Positions 1 to 9,952 of a DNA stretch of 38,118 nt are shown one piece after another. The number at the start of each line of letters is the position of its first letter. Position 1 is the stretch's first letter. The stretch is from Thiobacillus denitrificans (lineage in GTDB: Bacteria > Pseudomonadota > Gammaproteobacteria > Burkholderiales > Thiobacillaceae): contig DHHQ01000003.1 of NCBI GenBank assembly GCA_002403375.1, positions 110,369 through 148,486 on the forward strand. Reading direction: 5' to 3'. The notes below the pieces were generated by a model. It was given only the letters and a program-made list of their open reading frames with translations. It was not told the origin of the DNA and did no database searches. The position numbers and the translations under genes are program-made.

Positions 1-172
1 CGAGGCGGCATGGTCATTCCATGCAACGAGGAGCAACGCCGCCAGGCGGCTCGGCAGTCGTGCAATCGAGTGCGTAGCGCCCTTGCCAGGCAATGAAACG
101 ACCTGGCCGGGGGCTATGGGCAAAGAGAACAATGAAGCGGGAGCGAGAGCGGTCAACTGAGGTTCCCGGGAT
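1..172. other. Non-coding, hairpin-rich stretch downstream of fliH
   Basis: I see no convincing gene here. The stretch holds three inverted repeats: GCATGG/CCATGC at 8-13 and 19-24 with a 5-base loop, a GCCGCC/GGCGGC palindrome at 38-50, and GCCAGG/CCTGGC at 85-90 and 102-107. There is no T-run typical of an intrinsic terminator. fliI usually follows fliH, but no fliI start is visible on the minus strand before the window edge. It could be an intergenic repeat, a structured RNA or the end of a mobile element; the sequence does not decide. Confidence 0.4.
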
Positions 173-763
173 TTAGTCGATCCAGTTCTTGTTGCTGCCG
201 AGCACCTGCACCACCTGGCGCCAGCGCGCGGGCAGCGTGGCGTCGAGGTCGCCCTGCCCGGTCTCGATCAGGCAGCCCCCGCGCACGATGCGCGCGTCCT
301 CGACGATGCGCAGGCGGTTCTTGTCGAGCACCTGGTCGAGGTGCGGGCGCACCAGCGCGGCGTCGTCCGGGTTCAGCAGCAGGCGAGCCTCGCGGTTGGT
401 CTCGGCCATCTGCTTGAGCGCCAGGTTGACCACGTCCAGAATGCGTTCGGGGCGCGCCGCGAGTTCGCCGGCGATCACCTGGCGCGCGACGTCGAGCGCG
501 AGCTCGAGCACCATGTCGGCGAGGCGGAAATCGAAGTTGTCGAGCGTCGTGGAAAAGCTCTCCGCCAACTGGCGCATGCCCGCGCAGGCCTGCTCGCCTT
601 CCGCGCGGGCCGCGGCGAATCCTTCGGCGTAGCCCTCGGCGCGCGCCGCTTCGCGCAGCCGGGCGAGTTCGGCCGCGGCGTCCTCGGCCGGCTGCGGCGT
701 CGACGCCGCCAGCTCGACCACTTCCCACTGTTCGAAGGCCGTGGGGTCCTCGCGCGTGCTCAT
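173..763 (-). CDS. fliH: Flagellar assembly protein FliH
   Basis: FliH is a cytoplasmic protein that binds the FliI ATPase and holds it at the flagellar export gate. The product is 196 residues, shorter than enterobacterial FliH (about 235). It has an Ala/Glu-rich helical N-terminal half (AARAEGYAEGFAAARAEGE, about residues 38-56) with the spaced-glycine helix pattern of the family. The C-terminal half resembles FliH/HrpE: LALDVARQVIAGEL, then LLNPDDAALVRPHL, then GGCLIETGQGDLDATL. The ATG overlaps the fliG stop as ATGA, so translation is probably coupled. It is the last gene of the flagellar run inside the window; the expected partner fliI is not immediately downstream. Confidence 0.85.
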   Translation of the reverse strand: MSTREDPTAFEQWEVVELAASTPQPAEDAAAELARLREAARAEGYAEGFAAARAEGEQACAGMRQLAESFSTTLDNFDFRLADMVLELALDVARQVIAGELAARPERILDVVNLALKQMAETNREARLLLNPDDAALVRPHLDQVLDKNRLRIVEDARIVRGGCLIETGQGDLDATLPARWRQVVQVLGSNKNWID

Positions 764-1728
764 GCCGCCTCCTCCTCTTCCGGGAACCGGATCGCCCCCT
801 CCGCCGCCAGCCGCCGCAGCACCGCGCCGGCCTCGTCCTGCGCCGTCTCGATCGCCGCCACCGGCAGTGCGCCGAGCGTATCCAGATCATCGCGCATGCG
901 CTGCGCGGCGGTCGGACTCATCACCGCGGTGAGCGCCGCGACCACCGCGCCGTCGCTGCCCTTCAGCGCGTGCAGCAGCGTGCGCGCGCCGACGTTGCGC
1001 AGGAAAGCCTTGCGGCCCGCGTCGGGCAGACGCGCGAGATCCTCGAATTCGAGCTTGCGCACGCGCAGCCGCGCGGCAAGACCGGCGTCGGCGTGATCGA
1101 GCTGGCTCAGCGCCGCGGCGGCGCTGCCCTCGCTCATCTGCCCGAGCAGGCTGGCCGCCGCGGCCTCGCCCTCGGGCGTGTCGGCGGCGTCGAGGCTGGC
1201 GAGCCAGTCGTCGAGTTCATGCAACATCTCCGGGCTCGGCGCGTCGCTCTGCGCCAGGCCCTGCAAGGTTTCGGCGCGCACCGCGGGCGGCAGGATCTCG
1301 AGCACCGCGGCGGCGATGTCGCGCGGCAACTGCGTGACGACCGCGGCGATCAACTGCGGCGGCTGGCCCTCCAGCAGCCCGGCGATCTCCGCCGGCTCGC
1401 GCCACGCCAGCTTTTCGGTCGCCTGCGAGCCCGCCGCGCCGAGGCGCTGCAGCATCGCGCGCGCCCGTTCCGGGCTCAGCGCGAGCTTGAGCGTTTCGTC
1501 GAGGAAGCGCGTGGCGTCGGCGGCGAACCCGGTCTGCTCGGCCGCCTCGGCCGCGTAGTCGCGCAGGATAGCGCGCACGCGCTCGCGCGGCAGCACCCCG
1601 AGCTCGCGCATCGCGCGGCCCAGCCGGCTGACTTCGAGCGGGCTGAGGTAGCGGAACACGGCGGCCGTGGCCTCCTCGCCGAGGGCGAGCAGCAGCGCAG
1701 CCGACTTTTCGATCCCGGCCTGGCTCAT
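760..1728 (-). CDS. fliG: Flagellar motor switch protein FliG, divergent
   Basis: FliG forms the rotor ring between FliF and FliM and contacts the stator. I chose the ATG at 1728, which overlaps the fliF stop as ATGA and gives 322 residues and a normal FliG start (MSQAGIEKSAALLLALGEE). An in-frame ATG at 1740 would add four residues. The N-terminal FliF-binding, middle and C-terminal domains are all present. In the torque helix, an ungapped alignment to E. coli FliG from the LKG motif keeps the Lys (256) and the Asp pair (280-281). It replaces the positions of E. coli Arg281 and Arg297 with Thr (273) and Pro (289). The usual EHPQ of the middle domain reads GQPPQ. The identity is secure; the substitutions are unusual. 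Confidence 0.9.
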   Translation of the reverse strand: MSQAGIEKSAALLLALGEEATAAVFRYLSPLEVSRLGRAMRELGVLPRERVRAILRDYAAEAAEQTGFAADATRFLDETLKLALSPERARAMLQRLGAAGSQATEKLAWREPAEIAGLLEGQPPQLIAAVVTQLPRDIAAAVLEILPPAVRAETLQGLAQSDAPSPEMLHELDDWLASLDAADTPEGEAAAASLLGQMSEGSAAAALSQLDHADAGLAARLRVRKLEFEDLARLPDAGRKAFLRNVGARTLLHALKGSDGAVVAALTAVMSPTAAQRMRDDLDTLGALPVAAIETAQDEAGAVLRRLAAEGAIRFPEEEEAA

Positions 1729-3056
1729 GTGCGCATCCACAGCTTGATGACGTCCGCGGTCACCCGCGGGTCGTGCAGCGCCCGGCTGCGGGCGGCGTCG
1801 AGCATGGCGTCGAAATCGTCGGCGAGCGGCTCGGTGGCGAGCATGGGCTCAGGCCGGCGCCGCAGGCGCACCAGCACAAGGAGGATCGCGGCCGCCGCCA
1901 GCAGCCAGAACGAGAGATCGAAGGCAGCGCCGGCTCGCGCGGGCGGGGCCGCGGTCGCTGCCTGCACCGCGGCAACCGGCGGCTTCGGCGCCGGCACTGC
2001 AGCGGGCGCTGCGGGCTGCGCCGCCGCCGGCAGCGCGTACACGCTCAGGCTGTCGCCGCGCGCGTCCGCCAGGCCGAGCGCGCGCCGCGCCAGTTGCCCG
2101 GCACGCTGCAGCTCGTCGGCACTGGCATCGAAGCCGAGGATGACGATGGCGTCGAGGCGCTGGATGCGGCCCTCGGGAACGCGCGTGGTGCGCACGGTCT
2201 TTTCCAGCGGATGCGCCTGCCCGGCTACCACGACGTTGCGCACATGTTCGACCGTCTGCCTGGTCTCGCTGTCTTCGAGGGTGGCGGTGACCTGCACGCT
2301 GACGCGGTCGGCGCCGAGCCAGGGCGCCAGCACCGCCAGCGCACGCCGCGCCAGGTCCTGCTCGAGCGCGAGGCGCTGCGACTGCTCGGCCTCCGGCGCC
2401 GCGCCGCCGAGCAGCACGCCGCGCGGGTCGAGCACCTGAACGTCGGCACGCTTCATGCGCGGCACGCTGGCGGCCACCAGGGTCTGGATCGTCGCGATCT
2501 GTCCCGGGTCGAGCGCTGCGCCCGGGCGCAGCCGCACCAGCACCGCGGCGGTGGTCGCGGGCGCTTCGCGCAGGAAGGGCGAAACCTTGGGCAGCGCGAG
2601 GTGGACGCGCGCGAGCTCGACCGCGTCGAGCGCCTGGATCGAGCGCGCCAGGTCGGTCTCGAGCGCGCGCTGGTAGCGCTGCTGCTCCTCGAGCGAACTG
2701 GCGCCGAAGCGGGGTGCCCGCTCGGCCTGGTCCTGGACGTCCTCGTCGGACCGCGGCAGGCCCTGCGCCGCCAGGCGATAGCGCGCCTCGTGCAGCTGCG
2801 TGGCAGGCACCTCGATGGTGCCGTCGGCAGCGGACAGGCGATAGGGAATGTCGAGCCGCTCGAGCGCGCCGAGGACCTCGCCGCCCGCGCGGTCGGACAG
2901 CTGGCTATAGAGGACGCGGTAGGCGGGCGGGTTGAACCACACGTAGGCCGCAGCCAGCGCGGCGAGCGGCAACAGCACCAGCAGGGCCAGCATGAAGCGG
3001 CGCAGCGGGCTCGCTTCCGCGATCAGGTCGCGCAGGCCGCTCAGCCAAACCGGCAC
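1725..3056 (-). CDS. fliF: Flagellar MS-ring protein FliF, compact form
   Basis: FliF builds the inner-membrane MS ring on which the flagellum assembles. The start is a GTG at 3056 with GGAGAAG six bases upstream. The 443-residue product is clearly shorter than the usual 540-570. A first membrane helix lies at about 20-41 and the periplasmic YscJ/FliF ring-building region follows (YRVLYSQLSDRAGGEVLGAL, then VHLALPKVSPF, to about 220). The region before the second helix (about 383-402) is reduced. The cytoplasmic tail is only about 40 residues but keeps the FliG-binding end (DPRVTADVIKLWM). The gene follows the sixA-like gene after 66 bp and overlaps fliG. No fliE is visible nearby. Confidence 0.9.
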   Translation of the reverse strand: MPVWLSGLRDLIAEASPLRRFMLALLVLLPLAALAAAYVWFNPPAYRVLYSQLSDRAGGEVLGALERLDIPYRLSAADGTIEVPATQLHEARYRLAAQGLPRSDEDVQDQAERAPRFGASSLEEQQRYQRALETDLARSIQALDAVELARVHLALPKVSPFLREAPATTAAVLVRLRPGAALDPGQIATIQTLVAASVPRMKRADVQVLDPRGVLLGGAAPEAEQSQRLALEQDLARRALAVLAPWLGADRVSVQVTATLEDSETRQTVEHVRNVVVAGQAHPLEKTVRTTRVPEGRIQRLDAIVILGFDASADELQRAGQLARRALGLADARGDSLSVYALPAAAQPAAPAAVPAPKPPVAAVQAATAAPPARAGAAFDLSFWLLAAAAILLVLVRLRRRPEPMLATEPLADDFDAMLDAARSRALHDPRVTADVIKLWMRT

Positions 3057-3121
3057 GGTCCGCTTCTCCCTCGCGGCGCCGCGGCCGCCCGATGCTTGAT
3101 TGTTGTGGTCATCACGCGGCG

Positions 3122-3127
3122 ATTATA
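3122..3127 (-). promoter_or_regulatory. Possible -10 box ahead of fliF
   Basis: On the minus strand this reads TATAAT, a perfect sigma-70 -10 hexamer. It overlaps the stop codon of the SixA-like gene and lies 65 bp upstream of the fliF GTG. No good -35 is visible at 16-18 bp, so it may be chance or may need an activator. Confidence 0.25.
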
Positions 3128-3575
3128 ACCAGTCGGGCGAGGCTACAGCGCGCAGCACCACCTGGTGTTCCCCCGCGCGCTCGCGGCCCAGGAACCACCA
3201 GACCGCTCCCTTCCTGATCGTGACATCGCCCGCCTGGCCGGCCAGCAGCTGCATCGCCACCTGGCCCAGCGTCGGCTGGTGGCCGACGATCAGCACCGGG
3301 TACGACGCGTCGGGCCAGCCGGCGGCGGCCAGCACCTCGGCGGCGGTCGCCCCCGGGGCCAGCGCCGGCACCCGCTTGTAGCCGCGGCCGAGCGCCTTCG
3401 CGGTCTGCAGCGTGCGGGCCGCCGGGCTCACCAGGATGCGGACGTCCTGCGGCAGCCGCGGGTTGAGCCAGTCGGCCATGCGCGACGCCTGCTTGCGGCC
3501 CTTGTCGGTGAGTTCGCGGGAAAGGTCGGGCACCCCGTCCTCCGCCTCGGCGTGCCGCCACAGAATGAGTTCCAT
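3123..3575 (-). CDS. sixA: SixA-like phosphohistidine phosphatase
   Basis: This is a histidine phosphatase family protein of the short SixA type (150 residues). SixA removes phosphate from phosphohistidine on signalling and phosphotransfer proteins in the cytoplasm. The catalytic motif is LWRHAEAE near residues 5-12, with RHA instead of the common RHG. The conserved SPAARTLQTA follows at about 50-59 and the second histidine motif GHQPTLG at about 97-103. A ribosome site (AAAGG) lies just upstream of the ATG. It sits between the CYTH-CHAD gene (39 bp) and fliF (66 bp) on the same strand, so it may be co-transcribed with either. Its true substrate cannot be read from the sequence. Confidence 0.82.
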   Translation of the reverse strand: MELILWRHAEAEDGVPDLSRELTDKGRKQASRMADWLNPRLPQDVRILVSPAARTLQTAKALGRGYKRVPALAPGATAAEVLAAAGWPDASYPVLIVGHQPTLGQVAMQLLAGQAGDVTIRKGAVWWFLGRERAGEHQVVLRAVASPDWL

Positions 3576-3614
3576 CGTCTGCCTTTCGAAAAAAATTGAA
3601 TTCCGTGCGCGGCC

Positions 3615-5267
3615 CTACCACCAGGTCGGCGCGTCGAGGAGGTCCTGCATCAGCCGCGCGCTGTCGCGGTCGTCCGTGTCCGCCAGCCCGGCCGCCAGCC
3701 AGCCGCGCACGAAGTCGGCCATCGCCCCGGCCTGCGGCGGCGCCGCGGCCATCAGCTCGGCCGCGATGCGCGCGTCGTTGGCGCGTCCCAGGCTGTCCTG
3801 CGCGTCGCGCAAGCGCGCCAGGTATTTCGCCTGGCGGCGCCGGTGTCCGTGGGGCAGCCCGGCGAACAGCGTCTGGAAGAACTCGGCCGCGTAGCGCTGG
3901 CGCTTGATCGCGATGCGCAACGCGTGGCGCTCGGCCGGCTGCAGGTCGGCGAAGTGCCGTGCGCCGCGCGCAACGCGGCGGTGGCCCCGCTTCAGCGCCG
4001 CGCGCGCCCAGTCCTCGAGCGGCGCCAGTTGCGTGAAGCGCTGCGCCTCTGGCGCCGTCTCGCCGCCTGCCGCGCGGCGCCAGCCCTGATCCAGCAGCCA
4101 GCGCTGCATCGCCAGCAGCCACTGCCCGGGACGCGCCTCGGCGAGCGCCGCGCGCATCGCCGCACGCACGTCCTGACGGTGTGCCTGCAGGACGTCGGCC
4201 CCGGCCTGCCAGCGTGCGGGATCGGGATAATGCGGCGCTATCGCAGGCAGCGTCTCGCTGCACAGCACGTCCCAGTCGCGCGCCGGACCCAGCGCCGCGG
4301 CGAGCGCGCGCAGGCCGTCCATCAGTTCGTCCGGCGGCACGCACACGCGGCGGAACAGCCGCAGCGCCGCACGCAGCCGCCGCAACGCGACACGGGCCTG
4401 GTGCACGTACTCGATGTCGTCGTCAGTCGGCCTGGGGCCGGCGTCCTCGCCTGCATGCCCGTCCGGGCGCTCTCCCGCAACCGAGAGCGGGCGCAGCACC
4501 CCCGGCAGGTTCGCCTGGAACTGCGCGAGGCACGCCTGCACGATCGCGGCGAAGCCCTCCTCGACGCTCATGCCGGCCGCCAGCGTCAGCGCGATCGCCT
4601 TGACCGGCGCCGCCTCGATCCCGTGCGCGAGCTTCACGCCGCGCTCGGCCTTGCTGACGTCGAACGGCAGGCAGCCGAAATCACCGGCCCAGTCGAGCGC
4701 CAGCGCGAAGAGCGCGTCCGGCTGCCCGGCCTTGAGCTCGAGCTCGACCTCGCAGATCGGCTGGCTGCGTGCGCCGGCGCCTGTACCCACGGTGGGGGCG
4801 ACCACCTCGCCGACGTCGAGCGCGACCTCGATCTGCGCGCCGCCCCGGCCCTTGAGCAGCCAGGCGGTGCGGTGGAAGCGCGTCTCGAACACCGGAACGA
4901 TCTGCCCGCGCAGCGTGTCGGGCACAAAGGCGAGCGCCTCGGGCGGGAACCGCGACCAGTCCGGCGCGCCGCCCCTGACCGGCATTTCGAACTCGACCCG
5001 GCGCGACAGCCCGCCGCCCCGCTCGCCCTCGGTCTTCAGCGTCTGCAGCCAGCGTCGCCCCGAACTTGTGCCCTTCAGGGTACGGCGCACCCTGAGCGCG
5101 ACACCCTGCCCGCTCAGGGCGAAGTCCGGGGTATCGAAATAGCGCGTGACGAGCTCCTGCTCGACCGGCGCCGTGCGCCGCCGCGCCATGCGCCGGAGGA
5201 AGGCCGGAACCTCGCCCGGCGGGAGCGTCAGCTTGAGCTCGATTTCCTGCGGATGCGGAGTTGTCAT
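3615..5267 (-). CDS. CYTH and CHAD domain protein (probable inorganic triphosphatase)
   Basis: The 550-residue protein joins an N-terminal CYTH domain (about 1-210) to a C-terminal CHAD domain (about 285-520). The CYTH signature ExExK is present as EIELK near residue 9, followed by Arg/Lys/Glu-rich strands (VALRVRRTLKG, FEMPVRG, ETRFHRTAW) that form the triphosphate tunnel. The CHAD part has the paired basic helices HQARVALRRLRAALRLFRR and HALRIAIKRQRYAAEFF. CYTH proteins of this class hydrolyse inorganic triphosphate, and CHAD domains are known to bind polyphosphate. The gene is divergent from ppk1 and its start codon lies inside the PhoB box at 5261-5278, so phosphate control is likely and could be opposite in sign to that of ppk1. 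Confidence 0.88.
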   Translation of the reverse strand: MTTPHPQEIELKLTLPPGEVPAFLRRMARRRTAPVEQELVTRYFDTPDFALSGQGVALRVRRTLKGTSSGRRWLQTLKTEGERGGGLSRRVEFEMPVRGGAPDWSRFPPEALAFVPDTLRGQIVPVFETRFHRTAWLLKGRGGAQIEVALDVGEVVAPTVGTGAGARSQPICEVELELKAGQPDALFALALDWAGDFGCLPFDVSKAERGVKLAHGIEAAPVKAIALTLAAGMSVEEGFAAIVQACLAQFQANLPGVLRPLSVAGERPDGHAGEDAGPRPTDDDIEYVHQARVALRRLRAALRLFRRVCVPPDELMDGLRALAAALGPARDWDVLCSETLPAIAPHYPDPARWQAGADVLQAHRQDVRAAMRAALAEARPGQWLLAMQRWLLDQGWRRAAGGETAPEAQRFTQLAPLEDWARAALKRGHRRVARGARHFADLQPAERHALRIAIKRQRYAAEFFQTLFAGLPHGHRRRQAKYLARLRDAQDSLGRANDARIAAELMAAAPPQAGAMADFVRGWLAAGLADTDDRDSARLMQDLLDAPTWW

Positions 5268-5278
5268 TTAACTGTCAT
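5261..5278 (+). promoter_or_regulatory. PhoB box upstream of ppk1
   Basis: TTGTCATTTAACTGTCAT is two direct heptamers separated by four bases, the exact geometry of a Pho box (consensus CTGTCAT-N4-CTGTCAT). 13 of the 14 heptamer positions agree. A -10-like TATCAT lies at 5300-5305 in the ppk1 direction, 21 bases after the box: one 11-base unit more than the usual 10 and so on the same helix face. The box covers the start codon of the divergent CYTH-CHAD gene. Confidence 0.65.
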
Positions 5279-5331
5279 ATTGGAAACAGGGCGGCCACTT
5301 ATCATTCAAGCACGACAAGGATAGTAGAACG

Positions 5332-7392
5332 ATGACACAGCCCAGTCCCGACACTCTGATCAACCGCGAACTCGGCATCCTCGAATTCCAGCGCCGGGTG
5401 CTGGCGCAGGCCGACGACCCGGGCATCCCGCTGCTCGAACGGCTGAAGTTCCTGTGCATCTTCGCCAGCAACATGGACGAGTTCTTCGAGGTGCGCGTCG
5501 CCGGCCTCAAGGAGCAGATCCTCGCCAACTCGAACCAGCGCTCGGCCGACGGCCTCACCGCGCGCCAGCAGTACCGCGCGGTGTCGGAGACGGCACACGC
5601 GCTGGTCGCCCGGCAGTACGAACTCTTCAACAAGGCCGTCGTCCCCGGACTCGCCGAGCACGGCATCCATTTCATCCGCCGCACGCACTGGAACGAAGCC
5701 CAGGCGGCGTGGATCCGCGACTACTTCTTCCGCGAGCTGATGCCGGTGCTGACCCCGGTCGGGCTCGACCCCTCGCACCCCTTCCCGCGCGTGCTCAACA
5801 AGAGCCTCAACTTCGCGGTCGAACTGTCCGGCCGCGACGCCTTCGGCCGCAACTCGGGTGCCGCCGTCGTACAGGCGCCGCGCTCGCTGCCGCGCGTGAT
5901 CCGCATGCCGGAGGAAATCGCCGGCTGCGAATACGGCTTCGTCTTCCTGTCGTCGATCCTGCACGCCCACGTCGGCGAACTGTTCGCCGGCATGACGGTG
6001 CAGGGTTGCTACCAGTTCCGCGTCACCCGCAACTCCGACCTCTTCGTCGACGAGGAGGAAACCAAGAACCTGCGCCAGGCGCTGCAGGGCGAATTGCCGC
6101 AGCGCAACTACGGCGCCGCGGTGCGGCTCGAGGTCGCCGACAACTGCTCGCCGACGATGGCGGCCTTTCTGCTCGAGCAGTTCGAGCTCGGCCCCGACGA
6201 CCTCTACCAGGAGAACGGCCCGGTCAACCTGGTGCGCCTGATGCAGGTGCCCGACTGGATCGACCGTCCCGACCTCAAGTTTCCGCCCTTCGTCCCCGCC
6301 CTGCCGGCGCGGCTCGCCAAGGACGAGGACATCTTCGCGCAGATCAGGAAGGGCGACATCCTGCTGCACCACCCCTTCGAATCCTTCCAGCCGGTGATTC
6401 ACTTCATCGAGCAGGCCGCCGCCGACCCGCAGGTCGTGGCGATCCGCCAGACCGTCTACCGCACCGGCACCGACTCGCAGCTGATGCAGGCGCTGATCCG
6501 CGCCGCGCAGTCCGGGAAGGAGGTCACCGCGGTGGTCGAACTGCTGGCGCGCTTCGACGAGGAAGCCAACATCAACTGGGCCGCCAAGCTCGAGGAAGTC
6601 GGCGCCCACGTGATCTACGGCGTGGTCGGCCACAAGACGCACGCCAAACTGGCGCTAGTCATCCGCCGCGAGGAAGGCGGCCTGCGCCGCTACGCGCACC
6701 TGGGCACCGGCAACTACCACGCCCGCACCGCGCGGCTGTACACCGACTTCGGCCTCATGACCTGCGACGAGGCGATGACCGCCGACGTCGCCAGCCTGTT
6801 CACCCAGATCACCGGCCTCGGCAAGGCCGGCAAACTGAAGCGCCTGTGGCAGTCGCCGTTCACCCTGCACAGCGAGGTCGTCGCCGCGATCGAGCACGAA
6901 GCCGCGCTCGCCGCGGCCGGCAAGGCTGGCATGATCGTCGCCAAGATGAACGCGCTGCTCGAGCCGCAAGTCATCGCCGCGCTCTACGCCGCGAGCCAGG
7001 CCGGAGTGAAGATCGACCTCATCGTGCGCGGCGTATGCGCGCTCAAGCCCGGCATTCCCGGGCTGTCGGACAACATCCGGGTGCGCTCGATCGTCGGCCG
7101 CTTCCTCGAGCACACGCGCATCTTCTATTTCAAGAACGACGGCGACGAGCGCGTATATCTCTCCTCGGCCGACTGGATGGACCGCAACTTCTTCCGCCGC
7201 ATCGAGACCGGCTTTCCCGTCCTCAACCCCAAGCTGAAGAAGCGCGTCATCAACGAGGGCCTCAAGCCCTACCTGCGCGACAACGTGCAGGCCTGGGAGA
7301 TGCAGTCCGACGGCAGCTACCGCCGCCGTGGCAGCCGCCGCGCCAGGCCGTATTGCGCGCAGACCGAACTGCTGGCGCTGCTTTCAAAGTAG
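5332..7392 (+). CDS. ppk1: Polyphosphate kinase 1
   Basis: PPK1 reversibly polymerises the gamma-phosphate of ATP into inorganic polyphosphate. The 686-residue product has the normal length and order: an N-terminal helical domain (LINRELGILEFQRRVL), a middle domain, and two phospholipase-D-like C-terminal domains. The autophosphorylated histidine is in VGHKTHAKLAL at about residues 437-447. RRYAHLGTGNYHARTARLY follows, and the second conserved histidine region is FLEHTRIFYF. AAGGA lies ten bases before the ATG at 5332. A PhoB box and a TATCAT -10 precede the gene, indicating induction under phosphate limitation. The divergent CYTH-CHAD gene probably acts on the same polymer or on triphosphate. 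Confidence 0.97.
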   Translation: MTQPSPDTLINRELGILEFQRRVLAQADDPGIPLLERLKFLCIFASNMDEFFEVRVAGLKEQILANSNQRSADGLTARQQYRAVSETAHALVARQYELFNKAVVPGLAEHGIHFIRRTHWNEAQAAWIRDYFFRELMPVLTPVGLDPSHPFPRVLNKSLNFAVELSGRDAFGRNSGAAVVQAPRSLPRVIRMPEEIAGCEYGFVFLSSILHAHVGELFAGMTVQGCYQFRVTRNSDLFVDEEETKNLRQALQGELPQRNYGAAVRLEVADNCSPTMAAFLLEQFELGPDDLYQENGPVNLVRLMQVPDWIDRPDLKFPPFVPALPARLAKDEDIFAQIRKGDILLHHPFESFQPVIHFIEQAAADPQVVAIRQTVYRTGTDSQLMQALIRAAQSGKEVTAVVELLARFDEEANINWAAKLEEVGAHVIYGVVGHKTHAKLALVIRREEGGLRRYAHLGTGNYHARTARLYTDFGLMTCDEAMTADVASLFTQITGLGKAGKLKRLWQSPFTLHSEVVAAIEHEAALAAAGKAGMIVAKMNALLEPQVIAALYAASQAGVKIDLIVRGVCALKPGIPGLSDNIRVRSIVGRFLEHTRIFYFKNDGDERVYLSSADWMDRNFFRRIETGFPVLNPKLKKRVINEGLKPYLRDNVQAWEMQSDGSYRRRGSRRARPYCAQTELLALLSK

Positions 7393-7418
7393 AAGCAGGC
7401 CTGACCCGTCGAGGCTTG

Positions 7419-7440
7419 CCGCCCCGCCATGCCGGGGCGG
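7419..7440. terminator. GC stem-loop between convergent ppk1 and DUF1059 genes
   Basis: CCGCCCCG and CGGGGCGG form an 8-bp perfect stem around a 6-base loop, in the gap between the ends of two convergent genes. There is no T-run on either side, so it is a weak terminator candidate or only an mRNA 3' stabiliser. Confidence 0.4.
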
Positions 7441-7461
7441 GCCGCAGACCATCGGGTTAGG

Positions 7462-7659
7462 TCAGGCCGCCAGTTTCGCTTCCTCCTTGAACATCGAGCG
7501 CAGCGTTTCGCGCAGTTCAGGGGTGTCCGTGTGGCCGTGAACCGATATGGCGTGCTGCACTGCCGCCTCCAGCAGTTCGTCTTCGCTGTCCGCAGACATG
7601 AACACCGTGCAGTTCATTTCGCTCGGGTATTCACGGCAATCGATGAATTTGCGTGCCAT
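7462..7659 (-). CDS. DUF1059 family small protein
   Basis: This 65-residue protein of unknown function matches the DUF1059 pattern: a short Cys-containing N-terminal strand (FIDCREYPSEMNCTVFMSA), an acidic DEDELL-like turn, then HAISVHGHTDTPELRETLRSMF. I chose the ATG at 7659 because AAGGAGG (7666-7672 on the minus strand) lies six bases upstream. Earlier in-frame starts lack such a site. A minus-strand TATAAA at 7718-7723 could be its -10. It is divergent from htpG. Two cysteines and several histidines could bind metal, but nothing in the sequence proves it. Confidence 0.8.
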   Translation of the reverse strand: MARKFIDCREYPSEMNCTVFMSADSEDELLEAAVQHAISVHGHTDTPELRETLRSMFKEEAKLAA

Positions 7660-7780
7660 GTTGAACCTCCTTCCCCCTTCATTCCGGCACGTCCGGATAC
7701 GCAAGACAGGGCGTTTATTTATAGACCATGCGGCACGTGGAATCGCCATCTCGCGCCGGACTCGATCCTCCACCGCAGGG

Positions 7781-7809
7781 CTTGAAACCCGCCGCCCCCG
7801 CCCCCATTT
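7781..7809 (+). promoter_or_regulatory. Sigma-32 heat-shock promoter of htpG
   Basis: CTTGAAA at 7781-7787 and CCCCATTT at 7802-7809 are separated by 14 bases. Both match the RpoH consensus (CTTGAAA, CCCCATNT) without a mismatch. The -10 ends 39 bp before the htpG ATG. Confidence 0.88.
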
Positions 7810-7848
7810 CCCGTTCCACCTTGTTTGTACGTAACGGGAGACAAAGGC

Positions 7849-9744
<1,896 letters not shown>

Positions 9745-9794
9745 GGAACTAGCCGCGCGCGAGAAACACGAGCGGCCTCAATGTGTTGTATCCG

Positions 9795-9824
9795 GCGCGA
9801 CTAAGCGATTAGTCGCGCTTTTTT
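9795..9824 (+). terminator. Intrinsic terminator after htpG
   Basis: GCGCGACTAA and TTAGTCGCGC form a perfect 10-bp stem around a GCGA loop and are followed by six T. It lies 51 bp after the htpG stop and marks the edge of the AT-richer block that follows. Confidence 0.92.
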
Positions 9825-9952
9825 ATTTGCCTTAGACGTTGCGCTAGCAACCAGATGCTGTAATCCTTCGCATCGACCACGTTGCCAACAGCTGGAAAAG
9901 GGAGACAGGCCCAAGTTTCGGGTGCCTAGAAACAAGGACAAGAGTCAAAAGA

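Noticed and set aside
7419..7440. Strong intrinsic terminator for ppk1
   Set aside because: The stem is good but no T-run follows, so it was recorded only as a weak candidate.
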